Source: Bacillota bacterium
GTDB taxonomy: Bacteria > Bacillota > UBA4882 > UBA8346
Length of the DNA stretch: 52,535 nt
Direction of reading: 5' to 3'
Assembly: GCA_023436305.1 (NCBI GenBank)
Contig: JAEZJQ010000061.1
Span: 1-52,535 of the forward strand
How positions within the stretch are numbered: position 1 is the stretch's first letter; every line of letters starts with the position of its first letter. The translations under genes and the position numbers were made by a program. Below, one piece after another: positions 18,024 through 27,041 of the stretch. Below the pieces are notes generated by a model, which was given only the letters and a program-made list of their open reading frames with translations, searched no databases and was not told where the DNA came from.

Positions 18024-19691
18024 TTATACTTCCATAATGATGGGCAAAATCATGGGACGACGTTTCATTTTCCCATATAAGTGTTTGCTCAGGATCTCCC
18101 GGATCTGGCTTTTCATGGTTGACCAGTCTGAATATTCGGTACACCGTTCCAAAGCCTTTTTTACTTTATCCCGGGCATCCTCGATCAAATCTTCGGATTC
18201 CCGCACGTAGACAAAACCCCTGGAGACGATGTCGGGCCCGGCTACTATTTTGCCATTTTCCTTATCAATGGTAACAACCACAATCAAGATGCCGTCTTGG
18301 GAAAGCTGTTTGCGGTCTCTTAAGACGATATTCCCCACATCACCGACTCCCAAGCCATCCACAAAGACTTTACCCGAGGCCACTCTACTGGCGATACGGA
18401 TCCGTTCCTTGGTAATCTCGATCACATCGCCGTTTTCAGCAATGACGACATTTCCGCTTTCCACGCAAACCTCTACCGCCAGACGGGCATGTTGGACCAA
18501 GTGCCGGTATTCACCGTGGATAGGTATGAAAAACTTGGGTTTCACCAAGTTTAACATTAATTTCAACTCTTCCTGGCTGGCATGCCCGGAAGTATGAATT
18601 CCCGACGCAGCTTCGTAAATTACGGTGGCACCTTGTTTGAAAAGATGATTAATGGTCCGGGCGATGAGATGCTCGTTGCCCGGTATGGCCGATGCCGAAA
18701 TTATCACCGTATCCCCGGGGATAATGGATATCTTTTTATGTTCGGACGTGGCCATGCGTGACAGTGCCGACATTGGTTCTCCCTGAGTGCCGGTGGTGAT
18801 AATGGTCACCTCTTCCGGGGAATATTTATCCAGATCATCCAGATCGATTAAAATTCCTTCCGGAACTTGTAAATAGCCCAAATCAGTGCCGATCCCGGCT
18901 ACATTAAGCATACTTCTTCCGGCGAGCGCCACTTTGCGGTTGAAGTGAAAGGCCGCATCGATGACTTGTTGAATTCGGTGAATATTGGAGGCAAAAGTAG
19001 CCACTAAAATACGGCCCTGAGCCTGCATAAATAATTCTTCGAAGGTTTTGGCAAGTTCTCTTTCCGAAATTGTATACCCGGGTTTTTCCACATTGGTGCT
19101 ATCCGAAAGCAGTACCAACACGCCTTTATCGCCCAGTTCGGCCAATTTCCGGAAATCGCTGACTTTACCGTCCACCGGAGTGTGGTCAAACTTAAAATCG
19201 GCGGTATGCAAAATAATGCCCACCGGCGTATGGATGGCCAAAGCCACTACATCGGCGATGCTATGGTTGACGTGAATGAATTCGATCAAAAATTCACCGA
19301 TAGAAATTGATTCCCCGGCTTTAATGCAATTCATGGTTACGTCTTTTTCCATGTTATGTTCCTCAAATTTACCCTTGGCCAAACCCAGGGTAAGTTTGGT
19401 TCCATAAATGGGAACGTTGATCTGTCGTAAAATATAGGGTAAGGCGCCGATATGATCTTCATGCCCATGAGTAAGAAATATTCCTTTGACCCGTTCCCGG
19501 TTATCAATCAAATAGGATACATCAGGGATAACCAAGTCAATCCCCAACATATCCTCATCTGGAAACATCAGGCCGGCGTCAATTACAATTATTTCTTTGT
19601 TGTATTCCACAATCATCATGTTTTTCCCGATCTCACCCAAACCGCCGAGGGGAATCAGCAAAACACGGCCTTGTCTATTCAAAGCCCTCAA
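18024..19691 (-). CDS. rnj: ribonuclease J
   Basis: About 555 residues, the length of B. subtilis RNase J1. It has a metallo-beta-lactamase/beta-CASP fold with VIPLGGLGEIGKN-like N-terminus (here LLIPLGGLGEIGKN), zinc motif LTHGHEDHIG near 73-82, HTADFKFDH near 170, and the C-terminal domain. It is a 5'-3' exonuclease and endonuclease that initiates mRNA decay and matures rRNA. Start: GGAGGTG precedes TTG 19691 by nine bases, whereas the longer TTG at 19721 would place that site inside the gene. It has its own strong promoter and a leader of about 230 bases, unusually long, which may allow post-transcriptional control. Confidence 0.95.
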   Translation of the reverse strand: MRALNRQGRVLLIPLGGLGEIGKNMMIVEYNKEIIVIDAGLMFPDEDMLGIDLVIPDVSYLIDNRERVKGIFLTHGHEDHIGALPYILRQINVPIYGTKLTLGLAKGKFEEHNMEKDVTMNCIKAGESISIGEFLIEFIHVNHSIADVVALAIHTPVGIILHTADFKFDHTPVDGKVSDFRKLAELGDKGVLVLLSDSTNVEKPGYTISERELAKTFEELFMQAQGRILVATFASNIHRIQQVIDAAFHFNRKVALAGRSMLNVAGIGTDLGYLQVPEGILIDLDDLDKYSPEEVTIITTGTQGEPMSALSRMATSEHKKISIIPGDTVIISASAIPGNEHLIARTINHLFKQGATVIYEAASGIHTSGHASQEELKLMLNLVKPKFFIPIHGEYRHLVQHARLAVEVCVESGNVVIAENGDVIEITKERIRIASRVASGKVFVDGLGVGDVGNIVLRDRKQLSQDGILIVVVTIDKENGKIVAGPDIVSRGFVYVRESEDLIEDARDKVKKALERCTEYSDWSTMKSQIREILSKHLYGKMKRRPMILPIIMEV

Positions 19692-19927
19692 AACAAAAAA
19701 CACCTCCAGTTGTGCTTTCAAACAGGTGGTTCTTTAAATTACCTCCGGATCTTCTCCTCACTTCAAATTTCGTTCATAACCCTTTGGTAAAATTACTATG
19801 TACCAAAATGATCTAAAACTCATGAAAGCCAAAATCACATAAGATAAATCGGGGGCACATAGAAAGCGGTGTGAATGAGTTCACGTCGTATTACACTGTC
19901 ACTCGCACATTTAAATTCATAAATTCT

Positions 19928-19956
19928 ATTATACAAGATTTTATAAAAGTTAACAA
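19928..19956 (-). promoter_or_regulatory. sigma-A promoter of rnj with long leader
   Basis: Minus strand: -35 TTGTTA (19956-19951), 17-base spacer, perfect -10 TATAAT (19933-19928). Transcription from here gives a roughly 230-base leader before rnj. The leader has a possible short pairing of ACCT with AGGT around the ribosome-binding site but no riboswitch I recognise. Confidence 0.7.
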
Positions 19957-20113
19957 GTATTCATCCAAACCGGATAAAAACCGAAAAACCGGCTTCATGG
20001 TTTATTATATTTTGGCAACCTGTTTATGAAAAAACCTTGTTACAGAAAATTGATGATATTGTAATTTAATATTAATCTTTGCCAAAAATTTCGTGATTAA
20101 ACCACCGAAGTTT

Positions 20114-20147
20114 AAAAAAAGGGGGGCTTCACTGTTTAACTTGCCCC
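20114..20147 (-). terminator. orphan minus-strand terminator between rnj and murD
   Basis: On the minus strand GGGGC and GCCCC pair across a 15-base loop and are followed by CC and seven T residues. No minus-strand gene lies upstream, since murD runs the other way. It may insulate rnj from antisense transcription or end a small RNA. The remainder of the 19957-20341 spacer shows no gene. Confidence 0.45.
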
Positions 20148-20341
20148 TTATGATCTATCCTTTACTCTTTTTACTGGAATGATGCGAAAAGATTTTGACC
20201 TCCGCAATGGAAAAAGGAACTGAGTGAGTAATAACGAATATATTAAGCGATTACTCCGGTGATTAAGGATGGAAATTTATGAAGGCATAAATTCTGCTAC
20301 ACGTAACTGGATGAATATAATTAATTACAGGAGTAAAAAGC

Positions 20342-20356
20342 AGTCAAAAGTCAAAG
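20342..20356 (+). repeat. short heptad repeat containing the murD ribosome-binding site
   Basis: Two perfect AGTCAAA units run directly into GGAG, so the Shine-Dalgarno site of murD is built from the repeat edge. It shares GTCAAAAGTCAAAGG with the repeat upstream of dprA. Confidence 0.55.
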
Positions 20357-20367
20357 GAGTTTTTATT

Positions 20368-21801
20368 TTGAGCGAAACAGTTGCCGTACTTGGGTTGGGA
20401 ATTGAAAATCTGGCTTTGACTCAATATCTGGTGGAACGCGGCATTGCGGTAACCGTTTGCGATAGCCGCGAACCGGCGGCTTTGGGGGAGCGCTATAATT
20501 CATTAAAACGGCTTGGTGTAAATTTTCAACTAGGGGCTGATTATTTAAACCGGTTGCAAAGTTTTACCGAAGTCTACCGCTCACCGGGATTGCCTATCTT
20601 TACCCCGGAATTACTACGGGCGGCCCGGGATGGAGTGCGAATTACCAGCGCCATGCGTTTGTTCGTGGAACTTTGCCCCTGTCCGATCATCGGGGTTACC
20701 GGCACCAAGGGAAAGGGAACCACTTCTACCCTGATTCACCGGATCCTGGAGCGAAGCCAGGGCAAGCAAGACGCTCGCGCCTTTTTGGGCGGAAATATTG
20801 GGATTGCACCCTTCGAATTTTTAGCGGAATTAACTCCCAGGGATCGGGTGGTTCTGGAATTGTCCAGCTTTCAACTGGAGGATTTTACGCAGAGCGTCCA
20901 GATTGCGGTAATTACCAACATTACTGAAGACCATCTTGCCCCCGCCGATCCTTTAAATCCGAATTACCATAAGACCAGGGCAGACTATATCAATGCTAAG
21001 ACCAATCTTTTTAAATACCAGCAGCCCGACGAGGTGACCATTTTAAATGACGCCGACCCCACCTGCCGGGAATTGATTCCGCTGGTGACTGGAAAATTAT
21101 TAAAGTATGGTTGTTCGAGCCAGTCTTCCAGAGCTTGGTATACTATGAGAACCGATGGCCGGTACACAATTTGGTGGAATCAGACATCCGGCCAACCGGA
21201 ACCGTTGCTTGAAAGTGAGTCGATTCAACTCCGGGGCGAGCATAATCTATTAAATATTTCCGCCGCCGCTTTGGCCTGTCATGCCGCCGGAGCGGATCTC
21301 GAGTCCATCCGGGAAGGCGTCGCCGGTTATACCGGCCTTGAGCACCGGCTGGAATACGTGGCGACGGTCAACGGGGTTCAATTTTTCGACGATTCCTTCG
21401 CCACTGCCCCCGACCCCACTATCGTAGCTTTGCGGGCTTTTACCGAGCCGGTGATCCTCATTGCCGGTGGCGCTGATAAAGGGGCCGATTTTACCGGCCT
21501 GGGTGAAGAAATCATGAAAAATACCGTGAAGGCTGTGATTTTAATCGGTTTAATGGGACCGAAAATCCGGTTTGCCATTGAACAAGCCGCCGCCAAGATG
21601 GGGCGTCCTCTGCCTGTATTGGCCGAAGGCGGCAAAAATATGTCCGAAGTGGTGGCCGCCGCTATCCGGAACTCCGCTCCCGGTGATGTGGTGTTGCTCT
21701 CCACCGCTTGCGCCAGTTTCGGAATGTTTAAAAATTATAAAGAGCGGGGGGATTTGTTTAAGGCGGAGGTAAGGAAGTGGAGCGCGACACATAAAAAATA
21801 A
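20368..21801 (+). CDS. murD: UDP-N-acetylmuramoyl-alanine--glutamate ligase (MurD type)
   Basis: About 477 residues of Mur ligase fold that adds glutamate to UDP-MurNAc-Ala in the cytoplasm. It has an N-terminal Rossmann domain with LGLGIENLALTQYL, SPGLP near 75, an ATP loop GVTGTKGKGTTST near 107-119, ELSSFQLE near 172, and a C-terminal domain with GADKG. Start: AAAGGAG lies eight bases before TTG 20368. Odd features: it stands alone, outside a division/cell-wall cluster, and the usual DSKATN motif of the C-terminal domain reads DSFATA. Divergent MurD-like enzymes vary at this motif, so a second copy or altered amino-acid specificity is possible. MurD remains the best name. Confidence 0.85.
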   Translation: MSETVAVLGLGIENLALTQYLVERGIAVTVCDSREPAALGERYNSLKRLGVNFQLGADYLNRLQSFTEVYRSPGLPIFTPELLRAARDGVRITSAMRLFVELCPCPIIGVTGTKGKGTTSTLIHRILERSQGKQDARAFLGGNIGIAPFEFLAELTPRDRVVLELSSFQLEDFTQSVQIAVITNITEDHLAPADPLNPNYHKTRADYINAKTNLFKYQQPDEVTILNDADPTCRELIPLVTGKLLKYGCSSQSSRAWYTMRTDGRYTIWWNQTSGQPEPLLESESIQLRGEHNLLNISAAALACHAAGADLESIREGVAGYTGLEHRLEYVATVNGVQFFDDSFATAPDPTIVALRAFTEPVILIAGGADKGADFTGLGEEIMKNTVKAVILIGLMGPKIRFAIEQAAAKMGRPLPVLAEGGKNMSEVVAAAIRNSAPGDVVLLSTACASFGMFKNYKERGDLFKAEVRKWSATHKK

Positions 21802-21803
21802 CA

Positions 21804-21855
21804 GCCGTGATAAAACTGCGGCCGTTTTTAACTTCGCCCGGTCAAAGACCGGGCG
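21804..21855 (+). terminator. hairpins between convergent murD and C45 hydrolase genes
   Basis: A short GCCG/CGGC hairpin followed by CG and five T residues (21804-21829) comes right after murD. A second, perfect nine-base-pair stem CGCCCGGTC/GACCGGGCG (21835-21855) could act in either direction. Confidence 0.5.
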
Positions 21856-21874
21856 ATGGATTTAAGCAATCTGA

Positions 21875-23173
21875 TTATTGAAATACCAAAATCTTTTCAA
21901 AAACGGGATTCACAGGATTCTTCCGAATGTTTTTAGACCGGAAAAATATTTGCAATGAAAAATTTTCCGGTTGAAATATGATCGAATGCAAGGTCATTTT
22001 ATTGTACAAATCGCCACTATCCATTAAGGCGCCTGGTGAACCGTGATGATAAGTAATTACTTTTTGAAGCTCCTCAGGAGTCACCGGAGTACCTTTTGAT
22101 AACAGCTCCCGTTTCATGTTGCCCCATCGTTTATAATTGACCTTCCAATAGTTATGATTATCAAAATTACCGTATAACATAAATGAGTTGACACAACCAA
22201 TCGCATTATCGATTCCCCACGTTACTCCATCATTCAGCCGGGAATCCCAGCTTCTTATACCACATTGTACATTTTGTCCGGAGGACCCTTTTCCGCTGAA
22301 GTTATTTTCCAAGATTTTCGTCTCTTTGGGATCGGAAAAGGCAATCAAATGATTCACCGTATAACTCTTCGCGCTATTTTTCATAAATTCGATGGTCTCG
22401 TCCATAGTGATATTGTTTTCTAACGCAAAACGTAAATCAAGTGGATAAGAACGTTTATTTTTAGAGGTGAATGGCGCATAGGACTGGGAATCGAGAATTC
22501 CGGCAAAGATCTTGCTATCATTAAAACCGGTGAGCATACCCATATAGCCCATGAAGCCAATGGAACATACTTTATTTTTAGGGTTTATGATTGTAATTAC
22601 CGCTTGAATTTTGGGAAGCTGGTTCTTGCTTCCGCCAAACCAGTCAAGATTTCGGCCTACGATGGTATTGCGTGTCGAAGATCTGGACCCGAATACTGAA
22701 ACGATACTGCATTGGGTTGACCGCGCCGCATCAGGAAAAAGGTTGAACAGGAAAAACTCATCCTTCGAAAGCTTATTATCTTTCCGGATATTTTGATCGC
22801 CCCCGGAAAAAACATCGGCCATTCCCTGGATTTCATCCGCATATTCTTTATGTAATTGTGGTTTTAGGTCGTTAACTGTTAACAGAACCCTATTGTAGAA
22901 ATTTTTGTTTAGGTTTTCGGCAATATACGAGTCCACCAACGCTTCATAGTTGGGCACTAATTCCAGAATTCCCTTTGCAAAGGATGCTCCGACTTGTTTA
23001 TGGGTAAAACCACTGTTGAAATTAAGTACTACATCATAATAGTTCCCCTTATCGGTGATGGTCACTCCATCTTTCTGATAGCTGCTTTTAGCCGCTGTGG
23101 CATTTAAACAATTATATCCTGACTGGAATATAAAAACCACTAATGTGCAAAAAATAAGAATTCTTTTCATCAT
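21875..23173 (-). CDS. exported C45-type (NAAA/penicillin acyltransferase-like) Ntn hydrolase
   Basis: About 432 residues with an N-terminal signal peptide (MMKRIL then a hydrophobic stretch to about residue 20). The family signature is TQCSIVSVFG followed by TIVGRNLDW. The Cys after TQ would become the N-terminal nucleophile after autocleavage, and GRNLDW is the conserved downstream strand. Members hydrolyse amides such as acyl-amino acids, bile-salt-like conjugates or penicillins; the substrate here is unknown. Placement outside the membrane is inferred from the signal. Start: GGGAGG lies seven bases before ATG 23173; the longer ATG at 23194 overlaps it. A small membrane-protein gene lies 84 bases upstream on the same strand. 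Confidence 0.8.
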   Translation of the reverse strand: MMKRILIFCTLVVFIFQSGYNCLNATAAKSSYQKDGVTITDKGNYYDVVLNFNSGFTHKQVGASFAKGILELVPNYEALVDSYIAENLNKNFYNRVLLTVNDLKPQLHKEYADEIQGMADVFSGGDQNIRKDNKLSKDEFFLFNLFPDAARSTQCSIVSVFGSRSSTRNTIVGRNLDWFGGSKNQLPKIQAVITIINPKNKVCSIGFMGYMGMLTGFNDSKIFAGILDSQSYAPFTSKNKRSYPLDLRFALENNITMDETIEFMKNSAKSYTVNHLIAFSDPKETKILENNFSGKGSSGQNVQCGIRSWDSRLNDGVTWGIDNAIGCVNSFMLYGNFDNHNYWKVNYKRWGNMKRELLSKGTPVTPEELQKVITYHHGSPGALMDSGDLYNKMTLHSIIFQPENFSLQIFFRSKNIRKNPVNPVFEKILVFQ

Positions 23174-23256
23174 ATCAATTCCTCCCGAAAACATTTTGCC
23201 TGAAGCTATCCTTTAAAATGCGCTTAAAGCATTGATCCAATATACGAATTAACAAA

Positions 23257-23631
23257 TTATCCTTCAATTTTGGGGTTGCGGTTATCGGATTTCACAAAAT
23301 AGAATAATAAAATAGCGTAAACAAACAACCCAAAGATTAAACTGGCCAGTATGATCACCGTATTAATAAAACCTGTAGGGCCCATTTCATCAATCATCGC
23401 CCATGGTATTCCATACATTAACAGATCCGGAATGTGATACAGACAATATTCGATAGCGCCAAATACTGTTAGTGAAGTGATTAAAAAAACCAGTCCTTTG
23501 ATTCCTTTTGTTGTAAAGTATCTTTTTTGGGTGAGGATTTGGATGATACGTACTGCCAAAAAGAAAACCACGACTACGATAAGCGCGATGCAAATGATAC
23601 TGATGTTTAACAAAATACCACTATCCAGCAT
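23257..23631 (-). CDS. small membrane protein of unknown function
   Basis: 124 residues with three strongly hydrophobic segments (about 7-29, 44-63 and 87-114) and a basic, hydrophilic C-terminus (KSDNRNPKIEG). No recognised motif. GGGTGG precedes the ATG at 23631. It probably shares a transcript with the exported Ntn hydrolase 84 bases downstream, which suggests but does not show a joint role. Upstream lies the 23632-23937 spacer, which contains only the foldback repeat. Confidence 0.6.
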   Translation of the reverse strand: MLDSGILLNISIICIALIVVVVFFLAVRIIQILTQKRYFTTKGIKGLVFLITSLTVFGAIEYCLYHIPDLLMYGIPWAMIDEMGPTGFINTVIILASLIFGLFVYAILLFYFVKSDNRNPKIEG

Positions 23632-23809
23632 TAAAAAACCACCCTTTCATAAAAATTTAAATTAATTCATTGTAAAGCCCGATTTTATAAAAGTGAAAAA
23701 TAATTAACAAAACAATTCGCTATATTTTCGAAAAAATCCTCCAATTACTTTCTCTCGATTATCCGTTAAACAGACCACTCTCGCCGAAAATTCTAGGTTA
23801 TCAAGAATT

Positions 23810-23898
23810 ATTTAAAAAAAGATATACAAATATATAGCAAAAAAGAATTACTATATATTGTATATCTTATCGTCAAAGATAACTTGTGGGGCAACCCC
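23810..23898. mobile_element. degenerate MITE-like foldback element, copy 1
   Basis: GATATACAAATATATAG (23821-23837) and CTATATATTGTATATC (23851-23866) form an inverted repeat around a short centre. The right flank continues as TTATCG, AAAGATAACTT and GGGGCAACCCC. The same core and right flank recur at 42707-42825, where the ends are better preserved. No transposase is encoded. The rest of the 306-base spacer shows nothing else. Confidence 0.6.
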
Positions 23899-23937
23899 AT
23901 CTATAAACATTTTTAAAAACTAAAGAAAGTCGGTTGT

Positions 23938-25221
23938 TTAATCCGCGGCCAAAAGCTTTTCGATACTCGCCAACTGAACACAAATGGCCACCAATTCCAT
24001 GGCTTGTTTCAACTCGGAAAGCGGCGGGAGGGTCGGGGCAATCCGTATATTGCGATCCCGGGGATCTTTTCCGTAAGGATAAGTGGCTCCGGCTTTAGTC
24101 AAAGCAACCCCTGCTTCGGCCGCCATGGACACCACTTTTTGAGCGCATCCGTCCAGGGTATCCATACTGATGAAGTAACCGCCGCCCGGCTTATTATAGG
24201 AAACGATATTTTTTCCGGAAAGTTCGGCGTCAAGGATATTGAAGACCAAATCAAATTTAGGCTTCAGTATCGCGGCATGTTTATCCATTTGGGCCAAGAT
24301 CCCGTTCATGTTTTTAAAGAAACGGACGTGGCGCAATTGATTGACTTTATCGGAGCCGATGGTCTGAATGCCAATATGTTTGCGCAGCCAATTCATATTG
24401 GCGGTACTACCGGCCACGACGGCGATACCGGCCCCGGCAAAACTGACTTTGGCGGTGGAACCGAAAATAAATACCCGTTCCGGATTCTGAGCCGCTTTGC
24501 AAGCGGTGAGCAAGTTCTTCAAGGGTTCGATTTTGCCGTTCAAATGGTGGACTGTATATGCGTTGTCCCAGAAAATCCGGAAGTCCGTCGCTTTGGTTTT
24601 CATTTTGGCCAAGCGTTCAACAACCGCGCCCGCATAAGTAATTCCGGTGGGATTGCTGTACCTGGGAACGCACCAGATGCCTTTGATGCTGTCGTCACCT
24701 GCCACCAACTTTTCGATCTCATCCATATCCGGTCCGTCTGCTTTTAATTCAATGGTGATCATTTCAATCCCAAAATGCTCGCAAATAGCAAAATGCCGGT
24801 CATATCCAGGACTCGGACATAAAAATTTGACTTTGGGAAGCTTGCACCAGGGTGTATCACTGCCGGGGACCCCGTGAAGCATAGCTCTGGTAATGGTATC
24901 ATGCATTAAAGCCAGACTGGAATTACCGCCGATAATAATCTCTTGCGGTTCTACTTCAAGATATTCGGCAAAAAGTTCCTTGGCTTCCGTCAAGCCATCC
25001 AGTAATCCATAATTTCGGCAATCCGTCCCATCATCCGCCTTATAATCCTTTTGGCTCAAAATGTCAATCATGCCCAATGAAAGATCCAACTGCTCGGAAC
25101 TGGGCTTGCCCCGGGTCATATCCAGTTTTAGGTTCTTGGCTTTAAATTCATTGTATCGTTGTTGCAGTTTCGATTGTATCGCTTTAAGCGCAGCAGCATC
25201 CAATTGTTTAAAGTCACTCAT
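23938..25221 (-). CDS. aspartate aminotransferase, type Ic (PLP-dependent)
   Basis: 427 residues of the class I aminotransferase group that includes Corynebacterium AspT (PF12897). Seen: TRGKPSSEQLDLS near the N-terminus, GNSSLALMHD for phosphate contacts, CPSPGYDRHF, RYSNPTG, and GSTAKVSFAGAG with the Schiff-base lysine near 280. C-terminal arginine-rich stretch RNIRIAPTLPP binds the dicarboxylate. It transfers the amino group between aspartate and 2-oxoglutarate. Start: AGGAGAGG lies five bases before ATG 25221; a longer frame to 25281 lacks a site and family similarity. It is divergent from the radical SAM gene. Confidence 0.88.
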   Translation of the reverse strand: MSDFKQLDAAALKAIQSKLQQRYNEFKAKNLKLDMTRGKPSSEQLDLSLGMIDILSQKDYKADDGTDCRNYGLLDGLTEAKELFAEYLEVEPQEIIIGGNSSLALMHDTITRAMLHGVPGSDTPWCKLPKVKFLCPSPGYDRHFAICEHFGIEMITIELKADGPDMDEIEKLVAGDDSIKGIWCVPRYSNPTGITYAGAVVERLAKMKTKATDFRIFWDNAYTVHHLNGKIEPLKNLLTACKAAQNPERVFIFGSTAKVSFAGAGIAVVAGSTANMNWLRKHIGIQTIGSDKVNQLRHVRFFKNMNGILAQMDKHAAILKPKFDLVFNILDAELSGKNIVSYNKPGGGYFISMDTLDGCAQKVVSMAAEAGVALTKAGATYPYGKDPRDRNIRIAPTLPPLSELKQAMELVAICVQLASIEKLLAAD

Positions 25222-25343
25222 GAAACCTCTCCTATTGTTTAGTTTTTTTATTATTATAGTGGATTTAAGTTCACGGGGCAATAAATCCGGGTAAAGTATA
25301 CAATATAACGGTGGTTTTTGATATCGGTTCGTATATTTATAAC

Positions 25344-25371
25344 TTGACTGACTATTGTCACCTTTTATGTT
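25344..25371 (+). promoter_or_regulatory. promoter candidate for the radical SAM/MGMT cluster
   Basis: -35 TTGACT (25344-25349), 16-base spacer, -10 TATGTT (25366-25371); a TATAAT lies seven bases further on. Leader of about 95 bases to the first gene. Confidence 0.45.
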
Positions 25372-25398
25372 ATATAATATATTATCGTGAAATGCAAT

Positions 25399-25433
25399 GG
25401 GTAATCGATTATTTTATTCCGTAACGATTACCC
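25399..25433 (+). promoter_or_regulatory. perfect inverted repeat in the leader of the radical SAM cluster
   Basis: GGGTAATCG and CGATTACCC, separated by 17 bases, match at all nine positions. It lies between the promoter candidate and the ribosome-binding site, so it may be an operator or an RNA hairpin. No T tract follows, so a simple terminator is unlikely. Confidence 0.55.
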
Positions 25434-25472
25434 GGCGCAAGTAAATTAAAATGTGATAAGGAAATATTCACC

Positions 25473-26363
25473 ATGAGTTCCGCCCATATCCAAGAAATAA
25501 CGGCCAAACAACTACTGATCCCCGCCAAAAACCCGGCGGCCTGGTTTGGTGTCAACTACAATATGAACATTTACCGGGGTTGCGAACATCAATGCATTTA
25601 TTGCGATTCCCGGAGCGAATGTTATCAAATCACTTGCTTTGACGATATCCAAGTTAAAACAAACGCCGTTACATTATTAAAACAGGAATTGGCCAAAAAG
25701 TGTCAACCGGAAATCATTGGCACCGGCGCGATGAGCGATCCTTATACCAAGGCTGAAACCCGTTACCACCTCACCGGTCAGACTTTACAAGTCATTGCCG
25801 ATTATGGTTTTGGCGTTCATATTACCACTAAAAGCGATCTCATTTGCAATGACATTGATCCTTTGAAAAAAATAAGCAAGATCTGGGCTGCAGTGGCCTT
25901 TACCATAACCACCGCCGATGATGATCTGGCCCGTAAAATTGAGCCGTTGGCTCCTCCTCCCTCAAAGCGCCTGGCGGCGATGAAAACGCTCTCCACTGCT
26001 GGAATTTTCACCGGAGTGGCCATGATGCCCCTACTACCATTCATCGAAGATAATCCGGAGAATGTATCCCGGATTATCGAAATCGCCGTTAAATGTGGAG
26101 CCCGATTTATCATACCCTGGTTTGGGATGTCGCTCCGCGACCGGCAGCGTGACTTTTATTACAGCCATATTGACCGTTTATTCCCCGAAATACGGACGAA
26201 ATATGAAACGGTATACGGTAATCAATACATGTGTAACTCCCCGCGCCAGTGCGAATTGGAACGTATTTTCCGGGATTTATGCGCGCGTTATGATATCATC
26301 ACGGATATGAAAGAGTACCTTTCAAAACAACCCAACTTAGATTCCCAACTGAAGTTGTTTTAG
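25473..26363 (+). CDS. SPL-family radical SAM protein
   Basis: 296 residues. The radical-SAM cluster motif CEHQCIYC (Cys37, Cys41, Cys44) follows the NYNMNIYRG stretch typical of spore-photoproduct-lyase-like and Rv2578c-like proteins. Other family features are GTGAMSDPY near 87, TKSDL near 118, and a C-terminal YMCNSPRQCELERIF segment with two cysteines. True SplB is about 340 residues, so equivalence to the UV-lesion lyase is unproven. It probably binds a 4Fe-4S cluster and SAM. The next gene downstream is an MGMT-type protein, so a DNA-repair setting is plausible. AAGGAA sits about ten bases before ATG 25473. Confidence 0.85.
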   Translation: MSSAHIQEITAKQLLIPAKNPAAWFGVNYNMNIYRGCEHQCIYCDSRSECYQITCFDDIQVKTNAVTLLKQELAKKCQPEIIGTGAMSDPYTKAETRYHLTGQTLQVIADYGFGVHITTKSDLICNDIDPLKKISKIWAAVAFTITTADDDLARKIEPLAPPPSKRLAAMKTLSTAGIFTGVAMMPLLPFIEDNPENVSRIIEIAVKCGARFIIPWFGMSLRDRQRDFYYSHIDRLFPEIRTKYETVYGNQYMCNSPRQCELERIFRDLCARYDIITDMKEYLSKQPNLDSQLKLF

Positions 26364-26452
26364 GAATAATTTTCATGTTTTCGTGACCAAATATAATTTG
26401 ATTTTATCATTGAGGATAAAAACTATCGATTCCGAGCCCGGGAGAAAATCGG

Positions 26453-26770
26453 ATGAAAAACTGCTTTCATAAAGTATATGAAATTGTAGCCCGGATTCCA
26501 GCCGGGAAAGTGGCGACCTACGGGCAAATCGCAGCGCTGTTGGGAGAACCGCGGGGGTCTAGGACGGTGGGCTGGGCGATGCAAAAAGCCCCAGCTCATT
26601 TAAATCTGCCTTGCCACCGGGTGGTCAATAAAATCGGGGATTTGGCGCCGGATTACGTTTTCGGTGGCGCGGAACACCAACGGGAATTACTTGAGAATGA
26701 AGGTGTGACTTTCCAAAGCGATGGCCGGATAAACATGGAGAAGCATCTCTGGCGATTAAAAATCGAATAA
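26453..26770 (+). CDS. MGMT-family DNA alkyltransferase domain protein
   Basis: 105 residues covering only the C-terminal (active-site) domain of O6-alkylguanine-DNA alkyltransferase. Helix-turn-helix stretch GKVATYGQIAALLGEPRGSRTVGWAM is followed by LPCHRVV with Cys54, the methyl-accepting cysteine. Alkyltransferase-like (ATL) proteins of similar length carry PWHR instead, so this one keeps the catalytic residue. It lacks the N-terminal domain of full MGMT. It lies 89 bases after the radical SAM gene and 79 bases before a mini-protein gene, all on the plus strand. Confidence 0.88.
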   Translation: MKNCFHKVYEIVARIPAGKVATYGQIAALLGEPRGSRTVGWAMQKAPAHLNLPCHRVVNKIGDLAPDYVFGGAEHQRELLENEGVTFQSDGRINMEKHLWRLKIE

Positions 26771-26849
26771 TTGATACAGTCCCGGACCTGAATATCTTTT
26801 GGGACAAATCCATAAAATAAACTCACCAAAAAGCGTGAGGTGAATTTCC

Positions 26850-27026
26850 ATGAACCAGCCAGTGGATCATTATTTTACCCGGCAGGAATGCGGTGAATAT
26901 CAACCGATTTTAAGCGTTAAAAACCTGGCCGAAGGCTATGAAGCGGATGATTTAGTTGAGGAAGAAGAGGTAAACTGTGATTCTTGTATTTACTTTAATA
27001 GTTTTGAATGTAAAATATTCAAATAA
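26850..27026 (+). CDS. 58-residue four-cysteine protein (paralogue A)
   Basis: Short gene with GAGGTG about seven bases before ATG. The protein has an acidic middle (DDLVEEEEV) and a C-terminal CDSCIYFNSFECKIF. Compared with the next gene it shares C-x2-Y-x2-ILS near residue 14 and CD(S/T)C(I/V)xFxSx2C near the end, with four aligned cysteines in total. Four cysteines in so small a protein suggest a zinc or iron-sulfur site; this is inference. It is not a fragment of a larger gene: both start and stop are clean. I know no named family. Confidence 0.65.
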   Translation: MNQPVDHYFTRQECGEYQPILSVKNLAEGYEADDLVEEEEVNCDSCIYFNSFECKIFK

Positions 27027-27041
27027 ATCAGGCCTGATTCG

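Noticed and set aside
24004..24747. 247-residue plus-strand frame
   Set aside because: Lies wholly opposite the aspartate aminotransferase gene, has no family features and no ribosome-binding site.
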